Origin: Struthio camelus
Taxonomy: Eukaryota; Chordata; Aves; Struthioniformes; Struthionidae
DNA: 64,000 nt
Reading direction: 5' to 3'
Assembly (NCBI RefSeq): GCF_040807025.1
Contig: NC_090943.1
Coordinates: forward strand, 134,627,450 to 134,691,449
Made by a program: the position numbers and the translations under genes. Shown here piece after piece: positions 35,701 to 48,100 of the stretch (its first letter is position 1; the number at the start of each line of letters is the position of its first letter). The notes below the pieces were generated by a model. The model worked only from the letters and a program-made list of their open reading frames with translations, was not told where the DNA came from and did no database searches.

Positions 35701-38700
35701 ACACCTGCTGTATATTTGTAGTCTTCTAGCAGAATGCTGACAGCGTGGGCTGCGTATAGCAGGCTAGGTATTACAACGTGTGAAAAGGTCCGGCATACTG
35801 GGTCCATGCTGGAGGCCTGAGCTGGGTAGAGAGAGCGCAATAGTCCTGTCCTTAGCACCTACAAGAACTGTCTTTGACTGATCTGAGCATCAAGCCATTC
35901 ATGGATTTTGTTTGAGGAGATAACCAGTTGTTCCACTCCAGAACAGATCCCAGGAAAAATCCAGCCCTCATGCTGTGTTGATAGTCAGGGAAACAGGGCC
36001 CTGGAGTGAAACAATGGGTAATCCAAGCTGACGGCCTACTGACCTGTTGACCCTTAGATAAAGAACTCATTGTTGACACAATTAACACAAGGAAAAGAGT
36101 GATCCAAAGCTTCTTAAGCATTTCCAGTAAATGGACGGTCTGTCAGGGAGCAAGAGGTCTTGATTGACAGCTCTCAGTGAGTGAAGAGAAAAGACTGTGT
36201 TGCCCAAGTGTCACTTGTATTCCTGTCATAGAACACTTAAGGCATACTCTGCCAATTTGTCTTTGCTGTATTTTGTTCAATGTTCCATTAAGCGTTAAGT
36301 ATGAGAAATAATATAATGCTGCTTATTCTTTTGGGGACAAATGGAGTCAGAGACCTGAAGAGTTTGCTTGTGATGAGGGCTCACTGCCATCTGGTACGGC
36401 TGAGTTTTGGAGCATGATAAAAACAATAAAAAGAAAAAAAAAAAGAAAATGTTTCTGCACAGTGTTTCTCATGTAAAAACTCTCCCTGATGTCTCTCTGA
36501 TTAGAACCCTCCATACCACCTTCTTTCCAAAAACTTTATAATAGATTTCAATAATAGAGAGATGACTTTTGCTGAAACTATAGGGTCTCATCAGCATAGC
36601 TGAAGAACTCTGCCAAGGGCCTCTCAAGTCAGCATTCAGATCTGTAAACGCTCTTGCAGGTATAGATGACAGTGCCTTCAGAGGAGACCAGGCAAATCAT
36701 CTTGAGGTGCTAGTGACAATCCTGCTCAGACTGGGTTCCTGCCAGCACTGAATGCCAAACCAATCCTGAATGCCAAACAATCAGTAATGTAGCCAGGGAA
36801 GGGGAAGAGAAGAACTAAAACTGCTACTGCAGAAATGCAGTGTCTTGCTGGACGCTTAAGGCTATGGCAGTCAGACAGTTGCTAGGAGTGAGAAACTGCT
36901 ATTATATAATAGACATTCACAACCAATGTTGTCACTAGATTTCCCAAATGTAGGCTGTGCTTTTTTCACTGGAGTACATTCAGTTCTCGTTTTTCTTGTG
37001 CTCAATGAGTCATAAATATTGATTCAGAGAAAGGTAAAATGCTTGATAGCTATTTCTCTTCTGCATTTGGAATAAAGCAGGTGCATGCTTTCATCTCATA
37101 TGATATGCTGGATAAAGGACAAGTTCATTGTCTGTAACAAAGAAGGATATGAAAACTGCTAAGGAAGCCCAGATAATGTAAATTAAAGAGGAACTGAGTG
37201 AGGACCTTCCTGAGCACACTAATGGCTAAACGACTGGAAGAATGCAGCATTACAAAAGATGGAGGGTTCATTAGTGCAACCCTATTAAGGAAAACTACAT
37301 CTTAAAAAATTCTAAAAAGAAGTACAATTTTATCTTTTTTTTTTTCCTAAAATTACAGGCTGGTTGATAAAGTCTCTGTCTTGATACAATATCCGTTGGG
37401 TATCTCAAGGCACTGATTTAATGCCACTCTACAGCTTGACTAAAACTTTGCGTTATACTGCATGTGATGTTTTGCTATCTGCCCATGTCTCTATGAGACT
37501 TCTCTTTAAATGTGTCTCCACTTCCTGTCTGTCTTTGAGGAAAATCATAGTGAAGTTTAAAAACAGCTTTAACAATAACTTTGGCCTTACTGTTCTACCT
37601 GGGAAAGGAGATGAAGAATTAGGGAGGAGCTATGTAGTTTGTCACAGAAGGTTCCTTCTCGGCTGAGCAGTGTCCCTGCACATGACAAAACTCTGCTTGC
37701 ACTTACTCATATTTCAATCTCATACCCATATTTATCAAACAAGCCTTTTGTTTATGCATAAATAGCACTGGAATCTTGCTTCAGGACTATTTTACCCATT
37801 TGACCAGCACCTGCATAACCAGCAGCTAAGCATAACCATAGCTAGGTCTGATTCAGTTCTTGTGTGATTACTTATCCTACCAGCTGAGCTGAGAAATCTT
37901 CGGAATAAATTTATGACAGTGGTTTAGGGTTGACAACACATTTATAAATGGCAGAAATGAGAGATTCTTAGAATCAGAATCATTCTTAGAATCAGAATCA
38001 GTTCACGTAAAAAATGCTACTTATTTAGGAAAAAAGACTTCAAAGTGTAGACCAGAAGCCAGCTATAGATTTTAAAGATTCTCAAGACTTGACGATGTTT
38101 TTGAAGAGTAAGTGGTCATTTTGGAGGGACTGTTATTTTTTGGAATTCTGAATGGAGATGACTTAAAATTTTATACCATTTTACTCAGCAAACCTTAAGC
38201 GATGTGCTGAAAATGCAGGCATTCATAGCTACAATTCACTTTAGAAATAGTGATCAAATCCTGCACTTCTCAAATACCTGGGGAATCATTTGATTAAGAC
38301 ATACCCTTTAAGGTCTCTCAAATCCAGTGTAGAGAGCGACAAGCAAAGACGCGGAATATAGCCTCTAGATCTATTCCTGGAAGAACATAACTCCACATAC
38401 ATTTTTTCTTAACAGCATAGAAGGATATGTGAGGAAAAATTGACAGTGTATTCACAAAGGGAACAGCAGGTTCTTAAATTAAACTAGGTGATAAGCTTTC
38501 AGCACCGAAAATCAAAAATCTCCTATGAGGTACCATTAAAAACCTCTACAGCACTAGTTAATACAGTGTCATCTGATCAAATGAACCACACGAAATGAAC
38601 ATAGCAAAAAAATGGATCTGATAACTAGCCTGCTCAGGACTGCTTCCCTCTGTTACAAAAATATGTGCTTTATCCCACTACTTTTCTGACATTCTTATGG

Positions 38701-41175
38701 TACAATGCATGAATGTATTGGACAAAGAAGAAATACTTTGTTCTGTTCCTGCGTGCCACAAAATGTACTGTTGTTAAAGAGGGAAAACACTAAACATTAA
38801 TCTGCAATCTCCACTTTGATGCCGTCCAATTTTCTTATTCACAGCAGTTAAAGAGCACTGATATCTTCAGTGTATCTTTTTTGAATGGATTTCAGATGAT
38901 TGGGTCTGCAAATACTGGACTGACCAAACCTAGATGTCAGCATGAGCTAGTAATTGATGCATCATTCAGAATATTGAAGTATAGTTACCATAGCAAAAGC
39001 CGTGAAGGTAAAGAATGCACACCAGTTACAGAAATGATCAGCTGGAGTGATTATACAAAACAGATTTATGAAATTTTAGATGCATCTACTTCTGTCTTAA
39101 ATAGAGAAAATCTAACTTAATCAGCTATGACAGTTTTTACAACAAAATCTGAAGGGAAGCAAACTAGAACTTCCTTCTCGTATCATACTTATGAACATGA
39201 TAACACCCTACTAACTGCTTCAGGCCTCTTCTTCTCAGCTTTCTTCCATATTAAATATTGGCAATATATTCCAACATAAGCAGGTTGCTGCCACATACAA
39301 TTAACACCAAAGTGACTAGAGGAAATAACCAGCCAGCCAGTATGGCATGTGTTATACCAAGGTGCCTCTGACTTAATGTGGTGTAAATTTGCATAATTCC
39401 CAAAACACACTGAGCACTGATGCACGTAGCAGTGCATGAAAAACTATGCATCAACTAAGACATTTAAAACTATATACACATTTTAGCTGGACAAATAACA
39501 GTGGTCCAAATGTTGCTTATCATGTTCTCAGTCGCCATGATTGATAACTGAAGAGAAGGTAACATCATTCTTTCAACAGCTGTAATAAGAGACATTCTGG
39601 TACATTATCAATGTAATAGCATTGGTATATAGCACCGTGCCAATAGCATTGTGCCACGCTATTTTCAACACGGTGTATTATTATCATTCTCCTCACAGTC
39701 AGAAACTGATGAGAAAGGAAACGGTTTATCATAGGCTGCTCCAAAGAACTGCCCAGTCGTACAAGAAGGTACAAGAAGAGCAGGCCATACCAAAGGATTT
39801 TAAAAGATGACTTTACTTTGTAGCCATTAATCTGCTTATGCTGAGAGAGATCAGTTTTCTTCTCAGTTACTATAAGATTAGTTATTAGGTCCTAATTTCT
39901 TGAGAGCATTAAATCAATTTACTTGCATTACACTAACTTTTGGGGATAATATAAAAAGCCAAAGAAAGGAGGAGTCCGAATACCTCAGGTTGATTCCTTG
40001 CTGTGACTGACAGATTTGATCAAGAATCTGGTGTTAATGGTGGCTCAGAAAGAAGATGCCTGCTCCATTTTCTCATATTGGTCATTTGCACAGTCTCTAT
40101 GTAGGCAACCTGAACAGACAAAGGGAGGCATATTACTTTATGTTATCACACTGACATTTATCTCTCATTATAGAAATTATTCAATTACTAATTATAACGG
40201 ATATATAATATATATAATCACTTTTATAGGGGGGTTATTAGAAACAGTAATTGGAGCATGCTTCATGCCATAAATTTGGTATACTGTAAATGAGTAGTTA
40301 TATGTATTAACATTTAAAAGAATCATTGCTATTGAGCAATAACAGAGGAGGTGCATATCAAATTCTGTGATTTGATGAAGAAGAGCTGACACCTTGAAGC
40401 AAAGGCCACTTCTCCCAGCCAGTCACTAATCCCCAGGAAATGTCCTGTGCCAAGGCTGTTAGTGTAATTATCAAAATTTAAAAGACATGAGAATGGCTTC
40501 AACTTTTGGGTAAGTAAATCTTGCATCTTGAACATCTTGAAGAGTAGATTCATGATGTCACTTAAAGAGACTGACAGTTTTTCCTGTTCTAACACTTAGT
40601 GCACAATACTACTGGATGGAGCAGGCTGCATACTAGCTGATGTTTAAAGCACCTTAGTTCAAATATTTCCATCAGTTTGTAAGGCAAAAGATATGTTTGT
40701 TTAAAGGAAAAGCATTTAACTAAGAATCAATAACCACTTTTGATCCAGAGATAATGTGTGATGCTGTCCAGATTGGTTCTGACAGTTCATTACAAAACAT
40801 CTGGACAATGGAGATCAATAAATGTAAAAAGAGAAATTTAACAAATATCAGTCATTATTTAAATTAGCAAAGATAGTACAGAGGATTACATAAATGCAGA
40901 GTAAGCAATGAGATAACATGAAAGTAGAAAAACTCATTTTCAATAAATAGTTACATGTGTTGAAGGTCCACTGAAGTCAATGGCAATTGTTAGAAGAGTA
41001 CTGCATAAATAGAACCTTATGGTGAATATCATGATCCCCGTTGGTCACTGTCTCAGAAAGGACTTAGCATATACTGAAAAAGTCCACGGTAGGATAATGG
41101 AAAGACTAAAGCCATGAGGAGGTCTAGATGCTTTTCAAAAGGAAAAGCAAAAGAAGTAACTTAAAGAAGTGTAAA
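35701..41175. other. Intergenic DNA, nothing recognised except small repeats
   Basis: AT-rich sequence. It includes an A-rich stretch at about 36431-36450 and the 18-bp duplication at 37964. No gene or RNA gene recognised. Confidence 0.5.
37964..37999. repeat. Perfect 18-bp tandem duplication
   Basis: ATTCTTAGAATCAGAATC at 37964-37981 is repeated exactly at 37982-37999. Confidence 0.93.
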
Positions 41176-41179
41176 AAGT

Positions 41180-41610
41180 ATATTAACAAATATATAAAAT
41201 CACAAATGATATAATGAAAAACAGATATTTGATCCCGGCTTGTCCTTCAGGTTACCACGAGGACAAAAAAATAATTTATCCATAGTGAAAGGCAACAGAT
41301 ATAAAACAGTACAAGTATACCATTTTATACCATGTGCAATTAACCTGAGCAGTTCATTGCCACAGGATACTGTGGAAGGAAGTAGCCTAGTAAATACCAG
41401 AAAAGAGCAGCATCTGCAGTTCAGCCTCAGATGACAACATGATAAGAACTATCAATCCTCATGCTTCAGGGTATCAAGTCAGCTGGGCCAGCTGGGTCTC
41501 TGGAAAAGTCCCTCCTCTGTGGCCTAATATACAAGGGAGCAGAAGCACTAAGGATGAGCTACTGTTGAAGGCCGGATGTTACAATAAAAGAACTACTGTA
41601 ATAGCATCAT
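41180..41610 (+). mobile_element. Old L3/CR1-type LINE 3' fragment, sense
   Basis: The sense strand shows CAGTTCATTGCCACAGGATA, then TGTGGAAGGAAGTAGCC, and further right CTCATGCTTCAGGGTATCAA, which are the ordered landmarks of the amniote L3/CR1 3' region. No open frame of the element is left. Confidence 0.6.
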
Positions 41611-41954
41611 GGCTTTTGTCTCTGTTTTGACAAATCTAGAGGACACCATCAGATATTTACTGGGAACTGTTGTATTAAAATGTCTGCATGCATGTTATGC
41701 CTGCTTAGTCCTTGTGTGATTCATATTCCCATAAATCACTAGAAAAACAAATATTTTTAGCAATATTTTTTTATTTGTCAGCTGAATAACTGGATAGAAC
41801 TGAGGATGCTGCATCAAAATCAACTAATCTATGTATCAGAAGCTACAATGACTTTATATCTCTTAATCCAAAAGCAAATAAAATATTTTAAAACAGGTTA
41901 TAGGTTAGTAGTTAAAAAGAAGATGAGGTTTTGGTCATTTTAAATTACATTCTC

Positions 41955-42140
41955 GGCTTTGAGTCAGAACTCCTGTGTCAATTCAGACAAGTCATTATTA
42001 CTATTTCTATGCATCTAAACCTCCTCATTTCTGTAGAATGGATATACCTAATAAAGATACTGTGACATTAAATCATTAAGTGTATTTTGTGATCCAAGCA
42101 TGAAAAAATGTCCTGTAAGTGGAAGGCATTATTACTGAGA
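41955..42140 (+). mobile_element. MIR (CORE-SINE) relic, sense
   Basis: GAGTCAGAACTCCTGTGTCA, CAGACAAGTCATTATTACT, CCTCATTTCTGTAGAATGGA and the end GTGGAAGGCATTATTACTGA follow the MIR consensus order from box-B-proximal part to the 3' end. About as diverged as expected for an amniote-age SINE. Confidence 0.65.
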
Positions 42141-45100
42141 TTTTTTTTCTGAAGCTCATACAAATGACCTTACAAAATTCACTGTCACCTCACATCAAAT
42201 AAATGTAATTATATAGTTACATCATAGCTAGGGACATTTATCTGAGTGAAATTGCCCTAGAGAGCTGTCACCTGGTATCCCAGATACAGTTTGGCATACC
42301 TGCCCAAGTTTATAGCGGGAATCTGAGTGGGCTGTTCCCAGAAGTTCCCATTTCTTTTTCTATCTCTTTCTTAGGTCATTTACAAACACTTCTCAAGAAT
42401 CACTGGAGCAGTGGCAAGGTGCTCTTTTCACATTGCACAAAGCAACACCATTGACACCTGCTGAGCTCAGTTCGTGAGCTGCATTCCTGCACCGTCTTTC
42501 CTTTCCCATTAACAGCCAATGCAGCTCCATAACAGTTAGGGATATTGTGTAAGTGTTGCATGATTTTAGCAGTGTGCTTGAAGCAGAGGTGTTCTGTGAC
42601 ACATCTGTTCCCAACCATAAAAAAAGGAAATTGAAATAATAATCTGCTGTGCTGCTTGGCAGATTTGATTATGCCTTACTGCCATGCCTTCTGAAGCCAA
42701 AGCATTTCTTTTTATTCTGAAAGAGAACTCTTTGACTATCACCTTCACAGGTGCTGGATGAAGCTGGAGTGGTGCTTAGTTTGGGCCACTAAGGGAGGAT
42801 TCACATGCCTTTGGATTACAGCTGGGAGTCAACATATTTCTATCTGCCCAGGCTTGCTGAAGGGTAAAGGCCAGAAGGAAGGCTGCATGCAAGACATAAT
42901 TAGAATAAACGCTTTCAGCAACAGTACCGTCAGGAGCAGATCTGCGCAGAAAGTGTAAACACACGGTGACGTCAGGCAACCTGTGTGGTGACCTTGTGCC
43001 TGCAGCTACAGAGCAGGGTGGTACTCTCTGAAAGCAATGCCACCTCCTTGTGTCCTGCATCTGGCCCAGAAGCAGGATCTCTCTTACGACAGATGAAAAT
43101 GAAAACAAAATGCACTGAAGACAACCAGACATGAGAACTGCTTCCTGTTTGTGGTGAGTGTTGTGATTTAAGGAATTGCATTTTGTTATTTCAACATTCC
43201 CACTTTCACTTCTATAAAAATTAACTAAAGAGCCCTCTTGATAAAATTGGTCTAAATGCAAAGGCTTGAAGATTAGGCACCACTTAAACCTTGATTCAGA
43301 TCTACTGATTATGAAAAACTTGAGTAGAAGTTAACAGGATCCTTAGCTTGGTCTTACCCTCTGCTGCTGTAGAAATTTCTCTCTTTTTAAGGAAGCAGAA
43401 GCTAGTGAAGCCGCAGTAGACTGGTGGGATTTAGAGTAAATACCACCTTCATGATAATCGGAGCCATAAATACACCTTTTCAAACATCCTCATAAGAGCA
43501 AAAATGGTGTAACTTGACTGTCAATACAGTCTAGTGAACTTAATGGAAGTTTCAGGTGCCATACACTGACTTGTCAGAGAGAGACCACATGTTAGCATCA
43601 ATTTTGAAATTTTCATTCCAATATCTCAGGCAAGCTCCCAGGCTGACAGCCACAGAGGCATATATCTTCTGGCCACAACAAAGGCATAACACAGGAACCC
43701 CAGCGCAACCTCCCTGTTTAACATGTTTCAAACTTAACCTGAATAGTGCTGCTATTGGGGAAAAATAGTTCAGATTCTCATAAATCATTATTTCAGATGC
43801 TGAGAGAGCCAGCAATGCTGTTGATGTTATGAAGTGGCCCACAGAATAGATTCCCTCATGTATTTCACACAGCTGACAAACAGTAATGCCCTTCAGTCTT
43901 CCCCCAGCTGGCTCAGGTTCAGACGACCAACACAGTAATGAAAGTCTCCATATCCTATTAGCAATTCTCAGGCCATCCATAGTTCATCGAAGAAACGCCT
44001 ACTCTGAGATGAGATGGATGGCTTCCTCTGTAATGAAAATAAAGTGAAAAGTAAGACTGTGTGAGAAAGACCTGTTTCTATTTCATCCTTATGCAAGGGG
44101 AATGATGTTTGGAAAAAAAAAGGGGGAGAGGAGGAGTTTCAGTAAGTATTTGGCACCTTTGTTTCATATAACAAAGAAAAGAGATATGATAGCACATCCA
44201 TAATTCTGGTGCCACTTTTGACATAATAGGACAAAATGGTGCCTGAGGATTCCTGTGTACCAAGCAGATGGGCCATCCATTATTTTCCTTCAGGTCAGGG
44301 ATCATCCTAAAATGAGAGTCAGCAATCATTTTGCAGGGTATAACAAAACCATTTTTTCACCCATTCCTTAATCCCAGAAAGCACTACTGTCCTCTACTTT
44401 TGTCCACATACATTATCATTTTTGTCTATTATCTGCGTCCCCAGAGACCTAATAGTCTTTTCTTCAGTGTGGCTTGATCTAGAGCAGCTGTAAGCTTTGC
44501 TGCAGGCAGTGTCTGACAATCGCTTGTCTCTTGGTCAGTGTCAGTTCCCTGGGGGAGGGCAGGCATTCGCTTCATTATTAGAAGCGTGGAAAAAATCCTA
44601 TATTCATTTAGATCCAGAATAAATATGCAATATTTGGAACAAAGGACCCATGTTCCAGTCCAGCTGGCAGTGCTTTGACTATCGCCATTCTTCAAGGCCA
44701 GCTCCTGCTTAACGCATGCATTAAGGTCATTTATTTTAAAATAATGGAATGTGCAGCAAAAGCCCTTTTTCCCTCTGTCAGTCTAAATTTCACCTTCCTG
44801 CATCTCTCATTGATCCTGGGGCTCTAAGAGCTTGTGTGAAATAGCACTTTTGTAAAAATAAAGATCGTTCAATTACATCACCTTGGAGAAGAGAGAAGCA
44901 GCAGAGAGCAAGCCCAGAGTTCAAAACAAAACAGTCCTGAGTCTTATTTTGTCACATAACATTGTGCTTTTATTCAGGTGTAAAGTGAATGTCCATTTTG
45001 TCTATAAATTACCTCCTTCACTACTGGGGTAAAAACGTATGTCAATAAAGAGCTTTAATGTTGGGTTACTACAGGACACCCTAGCACTCTACACAATTAT

Positions 45101-48100
45101 CCAAGATAAGAAGGTTCCCTTCAAACCTGTTCCTATGTTTTTGCTGCAGTTGTCCAGCATGCCTGTTTGTGTTCTCTTCTATTTGAGATACACAGGAAAT
45201 ACGATCTGAACCAGATGACTACTCTTTGTTTTGAGAAGGATCTAACCCTGAAAAGGTGCAGCATTACACACATTTAGGATGATGTTAATGGACATGGCCA
45301 TTTACTTCAACAAGACAAGAGTCTGTAATGCATAGCTGCCATTTAAATTAAATTGTCTTTTTAGGGTACTCCAAAGTGAGAGAGCACATGGAAGCTCTTT
45401 CCCTCCAAAAATCTCACAGAAAGGCCAAATAAGATTACAGTGAAATGCATTTCAAGGGTAAAACCAGCTATCTTTACATCCTTTCCTACTAGCTTCAGGA
45501 AAATTCGGGCTGAGATTTATCTGAAGCGATGGTGGCATCTAAAAGCTAAGTATGAATTCTGAGTTAGCACGTCCAGAGGGTGATTCATCCTTCCATTCTT
45601 ACCTTAGATTGCCTTACCCTTACCCTTACCCTTACCCTTACCCTTATCATAACTTAGGTGGGGATATAAAAACATCCGTGACACTTTTTTAGCTGGTTAA
45701 CATTAAGCTGACTTTTGAATTTGCTTTCTCTAGCTGAGTAGCTTTTTAAAGAGACCTTACAAAATCAGCTGATCCTGCTGTAGAAAGGTAGCAAGTTTTG
45801 CTTCTGCTATTATTTGTAATGGGATTTTTTCAGTAACAGAAGTAATTTGGGAAAACAAATCCACTAAAAGTATTTACTGATATCGTCTTTAAAATTTGCA
45901 TCTTTTCAGCTGGGGGCTGCACATATCATGGACCTATTGTGTAAAGAATACTTTTCACCTACTATCAAACACAAAGGACAAAACCGTGATAAATAGGACC
46001 AATTGCAAACATGATGTAAAAAGGCTGTAAATGATAGAACTTTTTTATTAATGTGCTTCATTTATTTTTATTCATGTGTGTTTCTTATTTATTAAGTATT
46101 CTCCATCATGCAGATGTTCTCTTTTTTTAACCGTTTTATTAGAAGTCATTATGCTTAGACTTGTTTAGAAATGACTCTCCTTCATTAACACAAAATAAAA
46201 TGGTTACGGGCTCTGTTTCTAGCCATTTCTGACTCCACTGACCTTAAGTAGAAATTTTTGCTTATAAGATAGGTTTGGAGTGATGGAATAAGCCATTTTT
46301 AGTGTCCTAAAAAATAAAAAGGAAACTATTATGTTGCCTGTCATACCATGTGTCATAACAGTCATAAAGTTAGTAAAGATTACTCAGACTTTTTATTATT
46401 TGGCTGAGATTGGCTAGTTTTATGATGACAATAGAAATGTTAGTAGAGTACTGCTGCAGCTGTATTTTAAAAAAATAGCTACTCAGAGCTTTCTCTGAAT
46501 AAAAAGTTTTAAAGGTGCCTCATTTTCAAAAATTTCTGAGGAAACAAATCCCCACCGCTCTTCGCTGAAATGTGACCTGTAAATGTGTGCACTGCATTTA
46601 CAGAGATGATCAAGCAGCTAAAGACACAGCTACTTAACGCGACTTTTAGAAGTTCCTAAAAAAATTAAGTCTTGTTTCTGACTACTTTTGAAGTCATGCA
46701 GTCCAAGTACTTAAACAGACTTTATGATCCTACTTGGCAGCTTCCAGAAATGGTTTTTCTGCCAGTTAGAAGTTTTTGACAATTTTTTTTTTTATTTTGC
46801 ATATGATCAAACATTCTCAAGCTTCTATTGCATCTGTGGTCTATTGTATCGTTTGGAACATCCTGCATAACAAAGGGCAACAGAAAACGTATCACTTCTT
46901 TTAAGCCTTTCCCTCCCTTTACACAGGGGTTATAGCTGTGTAGCCAGAAGTACGGCAAAATCCAAACCCTCTTGAAGGCATTTCATCAGGAGATACTTCA
47001 GGCTGTAAGGTGAGGATAACTGTTTAGGAGGGACTGAGACCAGGCTTGCCAACTCTTCATCGTTTACAGCTGTTTTCCCTCAATGCACATTCTTCACTCT
47101 AATTACTGTTAACAGGAGCTGGTTGTGCAGTCTGAGAAAGTCTGAATTAGTTGCTGTTCATTCAGCAGAGATGAGGATGTTTGTGACTAAATAAAACCCT
47201 GCCATTCTGTATGCCTAGCACAGAGTGCTAATTGGATGGCTGTCTTGACAATATTGAAAGGTCACAGGGGAGGACAATTTTTTCTTTCTTTTGTACAGTC
47301 CACATGAAGGTCAAGAAGACTTGCAGCTGCTTCATTCTGGGAAAAAACAAGAGTGGCTTCCTTCCCTCTTCACCTTCCACTTTCAACAGCATGATATCCA
47401 AAAATGGGAAAGGAAAGCTGGAAAGGAAACCTTTCAGCGGCTTTAGCTGCTACACATTATGCCTACAGGTAAAATGAAGCTTTCCTCAGATAGCTGTAGC
47501 CCTGTGCATGGGCAGTCTTCTACCGGGGAAGGGGGATTGTTTCTGCCAAATTGATTTTTAGAATTCGGACACAAAATTGAGTTACAGCAATTCAGTAAGT
47601 AAGTGTATATCAGCAGAGCTCTAATGGCTGCTGAGGAGGGCTGCTGTAGCAGTTTTAGCTAAACTGAATTACCTCACAACTGGGGCAAGCTAAGAGCCTG
47701 TGTGCAGACAGTCTGTATGGCTCACAGCTGGCAGGGAGTAGATTTTTATGCCACTGTAAGACAACCATGTATCTAAGTCCTAAGTTAAAGTGGTATTTAA
47801 ATCTTATCTGGATATTTGTGTCAATCTTACTTTGCCTTTTTCTATAGCAGCTTAGGCTATGTCTGCGAAACCTCTTGACACGCAGAACAAAAACTGCTTA
47901 TATAAACCTTAGCTCTGGTTTACCTAAACGAAAGTAGTCTTGCCCGAAATCAAATCAGCAATTTGCTCAAAGAGACAAGATCTGAGACTGTGTGTCTGTG
48001 CTTCGCTTAGAAACATAGGATCCAGCCATTAATGTGAGTCTATGGAGAGCTCCAAATCATTTCCTTTTTCCAGCCAAATATGATATTGTCAGAATTGCAT

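Noticed and set aside
42776..43261. A 161-codon minus-strand frame at 42.8-43.3 kb as a gene
   Set aside because: No recognisable domain, no supporting splice pattern, and other frames overlap on both strands. Length is within chance for 64 kb.
45614..45646. Interstitial telomere repeat
   Set aside because: Unit is TTACCC (GGGTAA), not TTAGGG/CCCTAA.
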